DNA of 64,000 nucleotides from Verrucomicrobiales bacterium (GTDB lineage: Bacteria; Verrucomicrobiota; Verrucomicrobiia; Verrucomicrobiales; DEV007): the NCBI GenBank assembly GCA_029212615.1, contig JARGPJ010000003.1, forward strand, positions 496,001-560,000. The letters run 5' to 3'. Positions 62,739 through 64,000 of the stretch are shown one piece after another (positions within the stretch are counted from its first letter, which is position 1; every line of letters starts with the position of its first letter). The position numbers were made by a program, and so were the translations under genes. Below the pieces are notes generated by a model that worked only from the letters and a program-made list of their open reading frames with translations, searched no databases and was not told where the DNA came from.

Positions 62739-63167
62739 TCAGATCCCGTAGCCAACCATCGAGTCGCCGGCATCGTGTCGGGCGATGTCTTCGAGACTGG
62801 TTTCGCGAAGCTTATTGTTGATCCCTTTCTCCGCGAGACCCAGATAATAGACAATCCCGGATGAACCTGCAAAGGTCGGAAAGTCATCCACATCGACGAG
62901 CTGTATCAGTTCCCCGTCAACCGCTTCAATGATCTCAGCCAAACTGATGAGACGACTCTCCCGATTAAGTCGATACCCCCCGCCGACACCGCGTTTACTA
63001 CGCAGCATACCGGCCCGCTTTAGAAGAAGCAAAATCTGTTCAAGGAATTTAGTGGGAATCTTCCCCGCTTCCGCCAACTCCTGCGCCTGCAGAGTCTTGT
63101 CCGGAGCAAGGCCGGCGAGAATGGTCATCGCTCGCAGGGCGTAATCAGCTTTTCGTGATATCTGCAT
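62739..63167 (-). CDS. Rrf2-family transcriptional regulator without cluster cysteines
   Basis: A 142-residue winged-helix protein. MQISRKADYALRAMTILAG and PTKFLEQILLLLKRAGMLRSKRGVGGGYRL are the canonical Rrf2 segments. No Cys occurs anywhere, so unlike IscR/NsrR it cannot hold an Fe-S cluster by the usual triad. It lies 19 bases before the kinase gene and may control it. Confidence 0.92.
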   Translation of the reverse strand: MQISRKADYALRAMTILAGLAPDKTLQAQELAEAGKIPTKFLEQILLLLKRAGMLRSKRGVGGGYRLNRESRLISLAEIIEAVDGELIQLVDVDDFPTFAGSSGIVYYLGLAEKGINNKLRETSLEDIARHDAGDSMVGYGI

Positions 63168-63182
63168 TAAACGTCTGGGAGC

Positions 63183-63452
63183 TCAGGCCCGGTAGTTGAA
63201 GAGATCAGTTAAAACGAAGCTCCTCTCTTCCCCTCTGGCAAGAAGAGCCTTCTCTATCGCATTCTTCACCTTCATCTGAATGTTTTTCGTGAGGCGACGT
63301 CCCTTTCGGGCCTTCTGCACCTGCTTGTGCGTCAATTGCTCAGTACTCGCCTCAACGAGCTCATGATTATCGATCACCAGTTCGTTCATGAGGGTATCGA
63401 GAGGTTGCACCCCCAGATCCCGCTGATCTCTATCAGGAGCCGTTGAAGTCAT
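63183..63452 (-). CDS. Small basic protein of unknown function (89 residues)
   Basis: A hydrophilic protein with a mixed acidic N-terminus and a Lys/Arg-rich centre (LTHKQVQKARKGRRLTKNIQMKVKNAIEKAL). No family is recognised. Helical and basic character might fit nucleic-acid binding, but this is only a guess. It starts 15 bases before rrf2 in the same direction, so it is probably the first gene of the transcript. Confidence 0.65.
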   Translation of the reverse strand: MTSTAPDRDQRDLGVQPLDTLMNELVIDNHELVEASTEQLTHKQVQKARKGRRLTKNIQMKVKNAIEKALLARGEERSFVLTDLFNYRA

Positions 63453-63528
63453 TTGCGTAATTCGTCGCCTCGCTGCGCAATTTGTAGATTGCCACTCATT
63501 CCCATCTCGCTAACCGTTGCCATTGCTT

Positions 63529-64000
63529 ATGACAACCCGTATTTTACTCACCACCACGAGTTACCAGGACACCCCGGGGCCTCACCATGAACTGCTTGAG
63601 TCTCAGGATTTTGAAATTGTTCGCGCCCGTGGTCCGCTCCCTGAGAGTGAAATGCTTGCCCTTGCCGGTGAATTCGATGCCTTTCTTTGCGGTGATGACG
63701 CTATCACCGAAGCCGTCATCGAACAGTCCCTCCCCCGCCTCAAGGTCATCAGCAAATACGGAATCGGTCTGGACAAAATCGACGTCGCACATGCGACCTC
63801 ACAGAAGATTCCGGTGCTAAACACTCCCGGCGTGAACCACACCACGGTCGCGGAACACACCTTTGGACTGCTCCTGAGCCTGACTAAGAAGATTCACGAA
63901 AACGGAATCGACGTCGTAAACGGAAAGTGGCAGGCAGGATGGAGAAAACCGGTCGGGCATGAAATTCTGGGGAGTACCATGGGGATCATCGGTCTCGGCC
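63529..64000 (+). CDS. D-2-hydroxyacid dehydrogenase, N-terminal part (3' end outside window)
   Basis: A frame open from the ATG at 63529 to the window edge gives 157 residues. It matches the start of the D-isomer-specific 2-hydroxyacid dehydrogenase family, phosphoglycerate-dehydrogenase branch. KVISKYGIGLDKIDV, VLNTPGVNHTTVAEHTFGLLLSL and the beginning of the NAD motif STMGIIGLG are visible. The catalytic Arg-Glu-His set lies beyond the edge. Substrate cannot be determined. Confidence 0.85.
   Translation, partial: MTTRILLTTTSYQDTPGPHHELLESQDFEIVRARGPLPESEMLALAGEFDAFLCGDDAITEAVIEQSLPRLKVISKYGIGLDKIDVAHATSQKIPVLNTPGVNHTTVAEHTFGLLLSLTKKIHENGIDVVNGKWQAGWRKPVGHEILGSTMGIIGLG

Noticed and set aside
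1..64000. Insertion sequences, prophage or integrase genes
   Set aside because: No transposase, integrase or phage-structural motif was found, and gene content reads as core and accessory chromosomal genes.

Overview
The window looks like a chromosomal segment of a Verrucomicrobiota bacterium (probably a Verrucomicrobiae member). The indicators are a DUF1592/DUF1552 planctomycete-type cytochrome pair, an Amuc_1098-like type IV pilus secretin, a formylglycine sulfatase, Rex, and many small secreted or membrane proteins typical of that phylum. This placement is inferred from gene content, not from a marker gene. Genes are dense. Most sit on the minus strand in tight operons with 4-base ATGA, GTGA or TTGA overlaps.

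Layout: 1-2552 holds the end of a membrane-anchored protein and a Na+/H+ antiporter. 2691-3926 holds mogA and a LysM lipoprotein. 4054-8103 holds sucAB (2-oxoglutarate dehydrogenase E1/E2). 8318-11349 is a xylB, DUF374 acyltransferase, folD operon. 11436-18342 is a four-gene operon of a DUF1592 cytochrome, DUF1552, a discoidin-domain histidine kinase and a LuxR response regulator. 18437-20437 has a small membrane protein with a strong terminator, then ribF and truB. 20577-25154 has a PQQ-propeller protein, an SDR, and an operon of a NosR-like FMN/Fe-S membrane protein, a pseudopilin-like protein and a methyltransferase. 25236-29653 is an AttEFGH-like ABC exporter with a CrtC/AttH lipocalin. 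29729-34380 has an orphan lipoyl E2, nagB, an unknown membrane protein and a lipoprotein. 34559-36059 has a DUF368 polyprenyl-phosphate transporter and peptide deformylase. 36137-40111 is rex, an OGG-like glycosylase, and tonB-exbB-exbD. 40245-44186 has a sugar nucleotidyltransferase and korBA. 44293-50895 has the secretin, a TolB-M28-PDZ peptidase and gluQ.

From 50953 on there is a Rieske ferredoxin, tRNA-Ser(GCU), and a 139-bp tandem array made of the 3' ends of two convergent tRNA-like genes with their shared terminator. These are followed by UDP-glucose dehydrogenase and UDP-xylose synthase, a phosphopantetheinyl transferase, rhomboid, a secreted HhH protein, a sulfatase, LysE, an esterase, a 54-residue membrane protein, a sugar-kinase-like APH protein, Rrf2, an unknown basic protein, and the start of a D-2-hydroxyacid dehydrogenase cut by the window edge.

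The main functional themes are 2-oxoglutarate oxidation by two routes (SucAB and KorAB) with Rex as NADH sensor, envelope transport (Ton, Att/Lol-like), polysaccharide precursors (UDP-GlcA, UDP-Xyl) and polysaccharide degradation or sensing. The best candidate for an undescribed system is the DUF1592-DUF1552-discoidin kinase-regulator operon. The tRNA-derived tandem array is the most unusual DNA structure. No insertion sequence, prophage, CRISPR array or rRNA was seen.
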